Below the pieces are notes generated by a model. That model ran no database searches and had not been told where the DNA came from. It saw only the letters and a program-made list of their open reading frames with translations. The translations under genes and the position numbers were made by a program. A stretch of 64,000 nt of DNA from Desulfurispora thermophila DSM 16022 (GTDB lineage: Bacteria > Bacillota > Desulfotomaculia > Desulfotomaculales > Desulfurisporaceae), in assembly GCF_000376385.1 (NCBI RefSeq), contig NZ_AQWN01000009.1:1-64000 (forward strand), read 5' to 3'. Positions 24,414 to 32,825 of this stretch are shown here, piece after piece (the first letter of the stretch is position 1; each line of letters begins with the position of its first letter).

Positions 24414-24547
24414 ATTTTCACCTACTCCAGACAGTATTTCTCCTTTCTCCTCACTATAGCGATTTTAACAAAAATTCAGTGCATACATAAGCAAAAAAAA
24501 TGAAATAATATGGCCAACAAAACAAATTTTTTAGCAGGAGGATGATT

Positions 24548-25033
24548 ATGCACCACACTCAACAATTACAGCAACAAATACAGCGACTGCGGCAAGAGGT
24601 AAACGACATCACTCGTCGTCTGCAACAAACCGCAACAGTGTTGAATCAAGAGATGAACCAGATCAGCAACCTGGCCCAAATGCAAGATATACAGCAAGGC
24701 TTTGGCCAAGCAAGCACATATGCTCAGGCTGGATATGGCCAACAAGCGTTTGGTGCTGCTGGTATGCAAACAATGGGAGCGCAAATGCAGCCATTTATTC
24801 CGGGATATGGTCAGAGCAATCAATTCCAATCCCAACAAGGCGGTCAGTATACCCAAATGCAACCCCTCGCCGGATTTGTGGCCCAAAACTTTTCGGCATC
24901 CCAGCTTCCCACACTAATGCAGGGTCAACAACAAAGCGGTCAAATGAGCGGCATGGCTGGAACGGGCGTTATGGGTACCGGTTACCAACAACAATACCTG
25001 CCCCAGGGCATTAGCCAGTATGGCTTCCGCTGA
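24548..25033 (+). CDS. Gln-rich low-complexity protein with N-terminal coiled coil
   Basis: A 161-residue protein. Residues 1-45 form a coiled coil rich in Gln (QQQIQRLRQEVNDITRRLQQT). The rest is low-complexity Gln/Gly/Met/Tyr/Ala sequence with YGQ and QQ repeats and no cysteines. Such composition occurs in spore-coat or surface proteins and in prion-like disordered proteins; a spore-coat role would fit the organism but is a guess. ATG 24548 is used since AGGAGG abuts an ATG at 24542. A strong terminator follows, so the gene is separately expressed. Confidence 0.75.
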   Translation: MHHTQQLQQQIQRLRQEVNDITRRLQQTATVLNQEMNQISNLAQMQDIQQGFGQASTYAQAGYGQQAFGAAGMQTMGAQMQPFIPGYGQSNQFQSQQGGQYTQMQPLAGFVAQNFSASQLPTLMQGQQQSGQMSGMAGTGVMGTGYQQQYLPQGISQYGFR

Positions 25034-25048
25034 TAACAAATCACCACA

Positions 25049-25085
25049 GCAGACGGCAACATAATTTCCGTCTGCTTTTTTATTT
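25049..25085 (+). terminator. Terminator after the Gln-rich gene
   Basis: GCAGACGG and its complement form an 8-bp stem with an 11-base loop, followed by TTTTTTATTT. Confidence 0.88.
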
Positions 25086-25258
25086 CTGTACATTTTTCCT
25101 GCCACCTCTTTGCCGGCTACAGATAAGATAAGCGTTTAGTAAGAAGTTTATATATAAAAACACAAAAAATATCATAATAAAACAAAATAAGCCCATAGGC
25201 AAATTGCCATATTATGGTTATTATAATATTATAATTGCCAAGAGATGGGGTGGGTAAA

Positions 25259-25504
25259 TTGAGCAGGGCAATTCGCGAAGGAGCATCATACAGCCAAAAA
25301 GATGTGGTGGATTTTTTAACTGAATTCTCCAGTTTTAAGGATCGGGTAGAGAAAAAATTTAAGGAAGTAGCCAAAGAATTAAGCGGAAAGCATAATGAAC
25401 ATGAACTGTGGGTAAATCTCTATTTGATTTCAACCGATTACGCTGAGGAATTGGCCAATCGCAAAAACAAATCGGCTGAATCACAGATGCAAAAGGTTTC
25501 TTGA
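25259..25504 (+). CDS. Small helical hypothetical protein (81 aa)
   Basis: An 81-residue, highly charged helical protein (DVVDFLTEFSSFKDRVEKKF, then HELWVNLYLISTDYAEEL). No cysteine and no membrane segment. The start is TTG 25259 after GGGGTGGG, and an AT-rich TATAAT-bearing region precedes it. The intrinsic terminator begins at the stop codon. Function not recognised; the helical pattern and size would suit a small adaptor or regulatory protein. Confidence 0.68.
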   Translation: MSRAIREGASYSQKDVVDFLTEFSSFKDRVEKKFKEVAKELSGKHNEHELWVNLYLISTDYAEELANRKNKSAESQMQKVS

Positions 25505-25534
25505 ATCAGGAAGAGCATTTCTTCCTGATTTTTT
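25504..25534 (+). terminator. Terminator after the 81-aa gene
   Basis: An 11-bp stem (AATCAGGAAGA with its complement, loop GCATT) is followed by TTTT. Confidence 0.9.
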
Positions 25535-25648
25535 GTCGCTCTTGCCGTATTGTCCAATTTATGGTAAGCTCAAAAAAAACGAGTGTACGAGCAATAATTA
25601 ATGTCTAAACCGGTTTATCTATTTCTCTATCAGGGAGAGTACTAATTC

Positions 25649-27898
25649 ATGGCAACAAAAAAACCACTAAGAACAAGCAAAAAAGCAAAGGCCACCGTCT
25701 CTAAACAAAAACCTTTTTTTGGTTTTGCCCTGCCTCCCCGTATCAAAACCGACCTCCTGGCACTGGCTCTCATCGCCGGAGGTGCGCTCTGCCTGACCGC
25801 TTTATTAACCGACACAGTAGGATTCGTAGGCAATTTATTGCGTCAGGCTATGCTCTTCACCTGCGGCCGGGGCAGCTACTTGATCCCCCTGCTGTTGTTT
25901 TTAACCGGTTATCTACTAACCCGACAACCGCTGGAAACCAACTCACCGGACAGGCTTCTCCTGCCCATACTGGGCGTGGCCATCTTAACAGTAAATGCGC
26001 TTACATTAATCCAGCTCATAACGGCAAGCAACACCCTCCAATTGCCCGACACCATTCACAATGAGCAAGGAGGGGGAATTATCGGTGGTTTGACAGCCTG
26101 GGTGCTCTTAAAGAGTTTTGGTATAGCCGGCAGCTACATCATCATCATAGCAGCCAGCCTGGCTGCTATGCTTTTGCTGGCCAGTCGCCCCATTTCGCAA
26201 CTGCTTATGGCAGGCCGGAACAGGCTACCGCAGCCCCGCTTAAGTTTCAGTCAAATAATCGACTTCTTTTTTACCGAGGCAGAGGACGAGGCAACACGCA
26301 ATCAGAAACCGGTACGTTTGCACCACGAGTCAAAGAACTCGCCAGTCAGGGCATTACATGTGACAGGCGATTCAAACCCATCTACCAGACAGGAAACATT
26401 TACACCGGTAAAAAATGAGATACCCAAGGAAAAACAGGATCGGGAACCACCTTCCCAACCCGTATCCTTATCCGATGGCAGGCCCTACCGGCTGCCCCCA
26501 CTTTCCTTACTGGGTACTCCCCCGGTACCCGCCAATAGCATGAACGATACCGAATTAACCCGGCGGACCAAAATACTGGAAGAAACCCTGGAGAGTTTCG
26601 GTATACCGGCAAAGGTAAGCGAAATATGCGTTGGCCCGGCCATCACCCGGTATGAAATCCAGCCCCCGCCAGGAGTCAAAGTAAGCCGTATTGTCGGCCT
26701 GTCCGATGATATTGCCTTAAGCCTTGCCGCACCGGGCGTGCGCATAGAAGCCCCTATCCCGGGCAAAGCGGCTGTGGGCATCGAGGTACCCAACCCGGAA
26801 ATAACCCCGGTACATTTGAGGGACTTGCTGGAAAGCCGGGAATTCACCCATCCCTCATCCCGTCTCACGGTTGCCCTGGGTAGAGACATAGCCGGCACGC
26901 CGGTGGTTGCGGACCTGGGGAAAATGCCCCATTTGCTTGTTGCCGGTGCCACCGGGTCGGGGAAAAGCGTATGTATTAATACTTTAATCGCCAGCATTTT
27001 ATTCCGGGCCACACCAGATGAAGTTAAGTTCTTGATGATCGACCCCAAAATGGTGGAATTGGCCACTTACAACGGTATACCCCATTTAATATCGCCCGTG
27101 GTCACCGACCCCAAAAAGGCTGCCGGCACCTTACGCTGGGCAGTAAAGGAAATGGAGAGGCGGTATGAACTTTTCGCCCATTGCGGCGTCCGGGATATTG
27201 CCCGTTACAACCAGGTCAATCAGACCGCCCTGCCGTATATTATTGTCTTGATTGACGAATTGGCCGACCTGATGATGGTAGCCCCGGCCGATGTAGAAGA
27301 CTCCATTTGCCGGCTGGCTCAAATGGCCAGAGCGGCAGGGATTCACCTGGTAATTGCCACCCAAAGGCCATCGGTGGACATCATCACCGGGTTGATTAAA
27401 GCCAACATTCCCTCCCGCATCTCTTTTGCCGTTTCCTCCCAAACCGATTCACGTACAATTCTGGACATGGGGGGGGCGGAAAAACTGCTGGGTAAGGGTG
27501 ATATGTTATTCTTCCCGGTAGGAGCACCCAAGCCCATACGGGTGCAGGGGGCATACCTTTCCGACAGCGATGTGGAAGCGCTGGTAAAATACCTTAAAGA
27601 ACAAGCCCAACCTGTTTACGACGAACAAGTTCTAAAAGCACCGCCGGCGGAAGGCAAAAAAGCGGTAGCCGATGAGTATGAAGACGAGCTACTACCCCAG
27701 GCGGTGAAAATATTTATTGAATCTGGCACCGCATCCATCTCTCTTTTACAGCGCCGGTTACACATCGGCTATGCCCGGGCCGCCCGCCTGGTAGATATAA
27801 TGGAACAAAAAGGTATTGTGGGCGGCTTTGAAGGCAGCAAGCCCCGGGCCATCCTGATGAGCATGGAACAATATCGCCAAACCTTTCCGGAAAACTAA
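25649..27898 (+). CDS. FtsK/SpoIIIE DNA translocase
   Basis: A 749-residue DNA pump that moves chromosomes through the division or sporulation septum. The N-terminus is basic, then about four membrane helices (residues 30-190), a short charged linker, the RecA-like motor with [11 protein letters not shown] (Walker A), LIDELADLM (Walker B region) and [13 protein letters not shown] winged-helix gamma domain at the C-terminus ([20 protein letters not shown]) reads directional DNA motifs. The size is that of SpoIIIE rather than enteric FtsK. ATG after GGGAGAG. Context (GerMN gene downstream) is consistent with a sporulation role. Confidence 0.95.
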   Translation: MATKKPLRTSKKAKATVSKQKPFFGFALPPRIKTDLLALALIAGGALCLTALLTDTVGFVGNLLRQAMLFTCGRGSYLIPLLLFLTGYLLTRQPLETNSPDRLLLPILGVAILTVNALTLIQLITASNTLQLPDTIHNEQGGGIIGGLTAWVLLKSFGIAGSYIIIIAASLAAMLLLASRPISQLLMAGRNRLPQPRLSFSQIIDFFFTEAEDEATRNQKPVRLHHESKNSPVRALHVTGDSNPSTRQETFTPVKNEIPKEKQDREPPSQPVSLSDGRPYRLPPLSLLGTPPVPANSMNDTELTRRTKILEETLESFGIPAKVSEICVGPAITRYEIQPPPGVKVSRIVGLSDDIALSLAAPGVRIEAPIPGKAAVGIEVPNPEITPVHLRDLLESREFTHPSSRLTVALGRDIAGTPVVADLGKMPHLLVAGATGSGKSVCINTLIASILFRATPDEVKFLMIDPKMVELATYNGIPHLISPVVTDPKKAAGTLRWAVKEMERRYELFAHCGVRDIARYNQVNQTALPYIIVLIDELADLMMVAPADVEDSICRLAQMARAAGIHLVIATQRPSVDIITGLIKANIPSRISFAVSSQTDSRTILDMGGAEKLLGKGDMLFFPVGAPKPIRVQGAYLSDSDVEALVKYLKEQAQPVYDEQVLKAPPAEGKKAVADEYEDELLPQAVKIFIESGTASISLLQRRLHIGYARAARLVDIMEQKGIVGGFEGSKPRAILMSMEQYRQTFPEN

Positions 27899-27965
27899 GT
27901 GCTTGACTGCTCAATAAACCAGTGATAGCATGAAAGAAAGAAAAAAGAAAGGAGCCTCACCTGTC

Positions 27966-28115
27966 ATGCCGGAAATGTTTGACTTTAGCATTTTCTATGC
28001 CAGTCTGGCTTTCTGTACAGCCATCGGTATATTATCCGTAGTGTTTGCCCGGCCCATTAAAGAGATCATAGCAGAAGTAGACCGTCAATCCGACGGCCGA
28101 ACTGTCCAACACTGA
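27966..28115 (+). CDS. Single-helix membrane microprotein (49 aa)
   Basis: A 49-residue protein beginning MPEMFDF, with one membrane helix (FYASLAFCTAIGILSVVFA) and a short charged tail KEIIAEVDRQSDG. The start at ATG 27966 follows AAAGGAG; the first ATG at 27930 has no ribosome binding site. It lies 67 bases after spoIIIE and ends in a terminator, so it probably belongs to the same transcript. Function unknown. Confidence 0.65.
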   Translation: MPEMFDFSIFYASLAFCTAIGILSVVFARPIKEIIAEVDRQSDGRTVQH

Positions 28116-28142
28116 CCACACCTGTATCAACTGTTACTGTGG

Positions 28143-28176
28143 AGCGACCTGGTTACAACCAGGTCGCTTTGTTTTT
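28143..28176 (+). terminator. Terminator of the spoIIIE transcript
   Basis: AGCGACCTGGTT pairs with its complement around a very short loop, followed by TTTGTTTTT. Confidence 0.9.
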
Positions 28177-28291
28177 GGTAATATTTTACTAAAAGTAAAA
28201 GTTACCTAACACCGGTAAAAATGTGTTATTATATTGATATAACACTATTGCCAAATTAAATTTTTATTTAAAATCCAAAGGGGATTGTACT

Positions 28292-29158
28292 GTGAGAAAA
28301 TATAGTGGTATTTTATGTCTGATGCTACTATTGTTTTTATCGGGTTGCCGGTCTTGGACATCCGGCAAAGAAACTCAACCGGCGACACCATTGCCGCCAC
28401 CCCCACCCATCAAGAAACAAACGGCGCAATATTTGGATTTAGCTATATACTATTTGAAGGATGACGGCCAGCAACCCTACCTGGTTCGTGAAGTACACAG
28501 GGTCCCATATACCACAGCTGTAGCTTCTGCTGCACTGCATGAACTAATCAGCACACCTCCCCACACCCCGGGCGCTCAGACCGTCTTGCCCCCTCAAACA
28601 AAGGTGCTGGGAATAAAAATAGAAAACGGTCTGTGTACAGTAAACTTTTCCGAAGAAGTGCTGAAAGCCAATGTGGGAGCGGCAGGAGAGGCCCTGGGCA
28701 TTCAAAGCATTGTGAACACACTTACTGAATTTCCTGAAATCAGACAAGTATCCTTTCAAGTTAATGGCCAGGTAGACGAAAGAGCCAAAAACTGGTGGGG
28801 ACATGTAGGACTCTACAACCAGCCTTTTAAACGCGATTTAAGCAGTGTTGTCAAACCCCCCATCTGGGTAACTTACCCGCTGCCCAACCAGGTGGCCAGT
28901 GTTCCCTTACTGGTAAAAGGATCGGCTATGGTTTTTGAGGGAACTGTAAACGCCCGTTTAAGAGATGAACAGGGACAAGAAATAGCGAGAGGATATACTA
29001 CCGCTACTCAGGGAGCCCCCGGACGGGGTGACTTCGAACTGCGACTGACCTATCAAAAACCACCCAGCGGGAGCAAAGGGACACTGGAGGTTTTCTGGGT
29101 AAGTCCCAAAGATGGTAGCGAACTGGATAAGGTTACAGTCCCGCTCATTTGGCCATAA
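28292..29158 (+). CDS. GerMN/Gmad2-domain lipoprotein
   Basis: A 288-residue lipoprotein with lipobox LSGC at residue 19 and a proline-rich linker. A GerMN domain follows (about residues 48-165; LVREVHRVPYTT...VNFSEEV...SIVNTLTEFPEI). A C-terminal Gmad2 immunoglobulin-like domain runs from IWVTYPLPNQ to VPLIWP. GerM of Bacillus is needed for normal sporulation and germination and sits outside the membrane. GTG start after AAAGGGG. A GTGTTAT-N9-ATAACAC inverted repeat lies 47 bases upstream in an AT-rich promoter region. Confidence 0.88.
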   Translation: MRKYSGILCLMLLLFLSGCRSWTSGKETQPATPLPPPPPIKKQTAQYLDLAIYYLKDDGQQPYLVREVHRVPYTTAVASAALHELISTPPHTPGAQTVLPPQTKVLGIKIENGLCTVNFSEEVLKANVGAAGEALGIQSIVNTLTEFPEIRQVSFQVNGQVDERAKNWWGHVGLYNQPFKRDLSSVVKPPIWVTYPLPNQVASVPLLVKGSAMVFEGTVNARLRDEQGQEIARGYTTATQGAPGRGDFELRLTYQKPPSGSKGTLEVFWVSPKDGSELDKVTVPLIWP

Positions 29159-29199
29159 ATAAACCAAGAATACATTATGAAAGGAAGGTTGGCATAGAT

Positions 29200-29343
29200 A
29201 TGAGCCAAGCCAAATCAGTACCCCAGACCCTTACCCTGGAGACAATCAAACAGCGCGTCAAAGCCGACATGATCTGGGTTATCATCAGCGTCGCCATAGC
29301 ACTTACCACAGGTCTGGCTGTTGGCAATCTGGTCAAGTTCTAG
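29200..29343 (+). CDS. Single-helix membrane microprotein (47 aa)
   Basis: A 47-residue protein with a polar N-terminus (MSQAKSVPQTLTLETIKQRV) and one C-terminal membrane helix (MIWVIISVAIALTTGLAVG). ATG 29200 follows AAGGAAGG at a longer than usual distance. It lies 41 bases after the GerMN lipoprotein gene and precedes a shared terminator, so it is probably co-expressed in sporulation. No family recognised. Confidence 0.65.
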   Translation: MSQAKSVPQTLTLETIKQRVKADMIWVIISVAIALTTGLAVGNLVKF

Positions 29344-29397
29344 CCCGGCTTTTTCGCGGATGATTTTGAACATGTGAGAGTTGCTACAAGCAGGAGC

Positions 29398-29430
29398 GAG
29401 CGGTGCTTTCCAGCACCGCTCCTATTTTTT
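29398..29430. terminator. Terminator between convergent genes
   Basis: GAGCGGTGCT and its complement (loop TTCC) are followed on the plus strand by CTATTTTTTT. It also reaches the end of the minus-strand membrane protein gene. Confidence 0.85.
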
Positions 29431-29691
29431 TAACCACAACCACCATATCACCGCAGCACACATTATTAACACCACCCTGGCATAATCCAGCTTTTTTCCT
29501 GATAACAGGTTCTTGATTTTAAGCCACTCGGCAATAGCATATGGTACTACAAATACCAAGAAAATCATCCTGGCTACAGGCACAAAACCCGGGTGACCAA
29601 GAGTGAACAACCACAAAATAATGGACCAGAGTATTATCGCCAGAGAAATACGTACCGGGCCGGGTAATTGCTGGTACTTCAAAGTGCTCAC
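29422..29691 (-). CDS. Small integral membrane protein (89 aa)
   Basis: An 89-residue membrane protein with three hydrophobic segments (SLAIILWSIILWLFTL, MIFLVFVVPYAIAEW and VVLIMCAAVIWWLWL) and a positively charged loop before the last. No family recognised. The start could be GTG 29691 or TTG 29682, the latter better spaced from GAGGTGAG. It ends on the shared terminator and is divergent from the GNAT gene. Confidence 0.65.
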   Translation of the reverse strand: MSTLKYQQLPGPVRISLAIILWSIILWLFTLGHPGFVPVARMIFLVFVVPYAIAEWLKIKNLLSGKKLDYARVVLIMCAAVIWWLWLKK

Positions 29692-29805
29692 CTCATCTCA
29701 TATGTTTATTAAATGTTTACATATATTACCATAAAGAAACTTATGCGTACCAGCAACATAGCATATTATAATGCTATATTCTCAAAAACCAGGGGGGTTT
29801 TTTGT

Positions 29806-30876
29806 GTGCAAATTACTGTAACTCCGGTGCGTTCATTTAGTGATTTGGTATTGTTCTGCCGTCTACCATACTTGATAAACAACGATAGATCTCACATGGC
29901 CGCTTTAAGTCCAGAAGATCCTGTGCAATATTTACCCGCAAGCAACCCAACATTATCGCATATCGACCTGTCCCTTTACATTGCCTGGCAAGACAAAAAA
30001 CCGGTAGGACGAATCTCGGCCAGTTATGACCGGCTGAACCCTCGTCGCGATGTAGCGTTTTTTGGCAGCTTAATCTGTCAAAATAGCCCAACCATAATGC
30101 GTGCTCTTTTAAGGGAAACCTGTCTTTTTGCTGCCCGGCACAAATGCAATATATTGCTGGGGCCGGCAACATTCAACACCAACCAGCAGGTTGGCTTGTT
30201 AATTGAAGGCTTTATACATGGCCCTCAATACATGTTACCTTATAATCCCCCTTATTATCAACAGTTATTGGAGGAGTGCGGACTAATAAAAGAAGCTGAT
30301 TTACTGACATTCAGCTGGTCTGCTGCTCAGGGATTGCCCGACAGGATCCGGGAAAAAGCCGCACGAGCATTGAAAAATTTACCAACTGCCCGTGTCAGAA
30401 CAGTCAATGCCGGAAATATCTTTCAGGAAGCCCGGATTATCAATGAAATATTCAACCAATCTATGAACCAGCTCTGGGGCTATATCCCCGTGCGAACAGA
30501 AGAAACTCTGGCCACCCTACATTCCTGCTTGCAAGACGTGCATCCTTCACTGCAACTAGTTCTGGAGGTTGAAAAAGAGCCGGTAGGTGTTTTGCTCTTT
30601 TTCCCCGCCCCATCCCCCACCCGACCGGGTATTAAATCTGTAAGGGCCGGGATAATGGGTATAGTGCCTTCCTTTAGAAAACGAGGGTTGGATGCAATAC
30701 TAATCAAACGGGCCATTGAATTATTTCTCCAGCTGGGCTATGATGAAGCCGACCTTTCTCAGGTCCATGAAAATAATCTGGTTATGTTAAACTTGCTGAG
30801 CAAAACCTTCCAACTGAAGCAAACGCGCCGCTATAGAGTTTATGCCTGCCCGCTGGAAAGCCACCTGTCTATATAA
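29806..30876 (+). CDS. GNAT-like N-acetyltransferase domain protein (356 aa)
   Basis: A 356-residue cytoplasmic protein with two GNAT-like halves. The first (residues 1-160) contains IAWQDKKPVGRISASYD and FFGSLIC. The second ends with VGVLLFFPAP...GIMGIVPSFRKRGLDAILIKRA, the acetyl-CoA pyrophosphate loop R/Q-xxGxG/A in variant form (RKRGLDA), then HENNLVMLNLLSKTF. Related proteins are often annotated only as N-acetyltransferase. The substrate is unknown. GTG 29806 is chosen because AGGGGGG lies eight bases upstream; the open frame extends 31 codons further but without a ribosome binding site. Confidence 0.75.
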   Translation: MQITVTPVRSFSDLVLFCRLPYLINNDRSHMAALSPEDPVQYLPASNPTLSHIDLSLYIAWQDKKPVGRISASYDRLNPRRDVAFFGSLICQNSPTIMRALLRETCLFAARHKCNILLGPATFNTNQQVGLLIEGFIHGPQYMLPYNPPYYQQLLEECGLIKEADLLTFSWSAAQGLPDRIREKAARALKNLPTARVRTVNAGNIFQEARIINEIFNQSMNQLWGYIPVRTEETLATLHSCLQDVHPSLQLVLEVEKEPVGVLLFFPAPSPTRPGIKSVRAGIMGIVPSFRKRGLDAILIKRAIELFLQLGYDEADLSQVHENNLVMLNLLSKTFQLKQTRRYRVYACPLESHLSI

Positions 30877-30972
30877 CAGGATATTATTTACCTTATCGAA
30901 AAAAATTTGACAATAACCAGATACATGAGTTATGTTTTTTATAAAACCTTGTGGGGAGGCAGTACACAAAAA

Positions 30973-31107
30973 ATGTCAAGAGTTGACGCGCTAGTTGCCG
31001 AACTGGAGACATTAAGCCTGGAAGAACTTAAAGAACTCTTCGACCGGATGGCAGACACACTGGACCTGTTGGGTTGGATAAAACTAAACGAAGTCAGCTT
31101 TATTTAA
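30973..31107 (+). CDS. Small helical protein (44 aa)
   Basis: A 44-residue acidic helical protein (VDALVAELETLSLEELKELFDRM). ATG 30973 follows GGGGAGG at a long spacing of about 13 bases, so expression may be weak. It lies 96 bases after the GNAT gene. The pattern LSLEEL..LFD..A resembles many small Clostridial adaptor-like proteins, but no family is certain. Confidence 0.5.
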   Translation: MSRVDALVAELETLSLEELKELFDRMADTLDLLGWIKLNEVSFI

Positions 31108-31116
31108 ATAATGACC

Positions 31117-31144
31117 AAAAAAAAGCCCCACAAACCATGTGGGG
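31117..31144 (-). terminator. Minus-strand intrinsic terminator with no annotated gene upstream
   Basis: CCCCACA and its complement TGTGGGG with a 5-base loop are followed on the minus strand by GC and eight T residues. On the plus strand it has no T-tract. It would end a leftward transcript arising in 31145-31290, where no gene is annotated. Confidence 0.7.
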
Positions 31145-31207
31145 GTGCTCAAAGAGATTTAGGAGGCTGGTTTACTGCTAGCTGCAGTAGTATTATTTTT
31201 ACCCAAC
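31125..31207 (-). ncRNA. Candidate small RNA upstream of nagA
   Basis: On the minus strand, a TTGGTC -35-like box (31237-31242), 17-base spacer and TATGTT -10-like box (31214-31219) would start RNA near 31207, ending at the T-run of the terminator at 31117-31144. The transcript of about 85-90 nt would hold a 6-bp hairpin (31173-31178 with 31184-31189) and the terminator stem, and no good open reading frame. This is inference from promoter and terminator alone. Confidence 0.35.
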
Positions 31208-31213
31208 ATTTAA

Positions 31214-31242
31214 AACATATACACATCTCTGATTTGGACCAA
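31214..31242 (-). promoter_or_regulatory. Possible promoter of the candidate small RNA
   Basis: TTGGTC, a 17-base spacer and TATGTT on the minus strand; the -10 matches 4 of 6 bases of the consensus. It faces away from nagA. Confidence 0.35.
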
Positions 31243-31291
31243 CCGGACAAACACAAACTTATTTCACCATAAGCAATACGAGGTAGTAGCA

Positions 31292-32557
31292 GTGAAAGAT
31301 TATATTATTAAAGGCGGCAAACTGGTTACTTCCAGCGGTCTGGTGGAAAACAGCGGATTATTGGTAATGCGTGGTAAAATTGCCCTGCCGGGCGCAATGC
31401 GCCCGGAAAGCCTGTACAGCGGCTTCGCCTGCACCCTTTACCCGGGTAGCCGGTCCATAGTACAATTCCCCAAGGCTAGTGAAGACTCAGGGGCGTATGA
31501 ATTAATTGACGCTACCGGAATGTATATTACTCCGGGGTTTATTGACCTGCATGTGCACGGCGGGTGTGGTTTTGATGTTATGGACGCCAATGCCAGAGCT
31601 TTGCGGGAAATGGCTAAATACCACGCTTCAGGAGGTACTACCTCCTTTCTGCCCACAGTATCCGCCGCCTCACCCGCTCAAATGACCAAAGCCCTGCAAG
31701 CAGTGGCCGCTCTTTCCTTGCGCCATACGGGAGGAGCTACTATATTAGGCGCTCATCTGGAGGGTCCCTTCCTAAACCCGGCTAGTGCCGGAGCGCTGGA
31801 CAAAAACAATCTGCGTCCCCCTGACATCAAAGAGATGGATTCGTTGCTCGCCACGGCCGAAGGTAACCTGCGCATGATTACCATTGCCCCTGAGTTGCCC
31901 GGCATAAGAGAAGTTATTCGCATGAACACCAGAGAAGGTGTTGTGGTAGCCGCTGGCCACTCCCGGGCCAGTTATGAGGAAACAATGCAAGCCATAAAAT
32001 ACGGCGTAAGGTATGCCGTACACACATTCAATGCCACCACTCCCATGCACCACCGTGACCCGGGTCTGCTGGGAGCCGTACTCACCGCCCCCGAAGTAGT
32101 CACGGAAGCCATTGCCGACAACTACCACCTGCACCCGGCCATGCTGCAACTCTTACTGTCTATAAAGGGCAAGCGCGGGGCAACTCTGGCCACCGACGCC
32201 ATTCGCGCGGCAGGCATGTCCGACGGCACATACAAGTTTTCCGGCCGGCAAATTACCGTGCAAAACGGCAAAACTTCCACTCCCGGCGGCACTCTGGCCG
32301 GCAGCACCATCACCATGGCCATGGCCGTGCGCAACGCCGTCCGCCACGGTAACATATCCCTGCCGGACGCTGTACGTATGGCCAGCGCCAACCCGGCCCG
32401 GGTGCTGGGCCTGGAGGATCAAAAAGGCTCGCTGGCACCGGGGATGGACGCGGACATTTTGTTGCTGGACGAAGATCTGGAAGTGCGCCTGGTCATGGTG
32501 CAGGGAGAAATTGTAATAGACAGAAGAGAACAGCTCAAACAGGTAGAAAGCAAATAA
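31292..32557 (+). CDS. nagA: N-acetylglucosamine-6-phosphate deacetylase
   Basis: A 421-residue amidohydrolase that removes acetate from N-acetylglucosamine-6-phosphate in amino-sugar recycling. Motifs are HVHGG (metal site), GAHLEGPF, GHSRASY, HTFNATTPMHHRDPG and TDAIRAAG with the catalytic Asp. The N-terminal 60 residues form the small beta domain. GTG start with ACGAGG ten bases upstream. No nagB or PTS genes are adjacent, so it may mainly serve cell-wall recycling; MurT-GatD lies just beyond. A terminator overlaps the stop. Confidence 0.93.
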   Translation: MKDYIIKGGKLVTSSGLVENSGLLVMRGKIALPGAMRPESLYSGFACTLYPGSRSIVQFPKASEDSGAYELIDATGMYITPGFIDLHVHGGCGFDVMDANARALREMAKYHASGGTTSFLPTVSAASPAQMTKALQAVAALSLRHTGGATILGAHLEGPFLNPASAGALDKNNLRPPDIKEMDSLLATAEGNLRMITIAPELPGIREVIRMNTREGVVVAAGHSRASYEETMQAIKYGVRYAVHTFNATTPMHHRDPGLLGAVLTAPEVVTEAIADNYHLHPAMLQLLLSIKGKRGATLATDAIRAAGMSDGTYKFSGRQITVQNGKTSTPGGTLAGSTITMAMAVRNAVRHGNISLPDAVRMASANPARVLGLEDQKGSLAPGMDADILLLDEDLEVRLVMVQGEIVIDRREQLKQVESK

Positions 32558-32584
32558 CGGCACGGTAGTTACCGCGCCGTTTTA
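32557..32584 (+). terminator. Terminator of nagA
   Basis: An 11-bp stem with one mismatch (ACGGCACGGTA against TACCGCGCCGT) is followed by TTTTAT. Confidence 0.8.
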
Positions 32585-32598
32585 TATTGCGAAACAAA

Positions 32599-32724
32599 CT
32601 ATACCAGCTCACTGACTATATAGTTTTTGTTCAGTTCCCACATTTCTTTCAGAGCTTCCTGAGTAACTATGCGGTAATAAACCTCGTCGCCTTCCACCCA
32701 GGTTACTAAATATTTCCTGGTCAT
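32599..32724 (-). CDS. 41-aa small hypothetical protein
   Basis: A 41-residue frame on the minus strand, MTRKYLVTWVEGDE at the N-terminus and ending NYIVSELV. The ATG has GGAGGCGG six bases upstream, a strong ribosome binding site. It reads like a complete two-strand-plus-helix mini-domain (KYLVTWVEGDEVYYRIVTQEALKEM: beta, beta, helix). It is convergent with nagA, separated by the terminator. Function unknown. Confidence 0.6.
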   Translation of the reverse strand: MTRKYLVTWVEGDEVYYRIVTQEALKEMWELNKNYIVSELV

Positions 32725-32825
32725 GGGCACCGCCTCCGCATCCTGTATTCGTGTATACAATATGCTCTAATCTTATCTTAACAAAATTTTAACACTCAGG
32801 CAAGCTCTAAATCCAAAATAATAAA

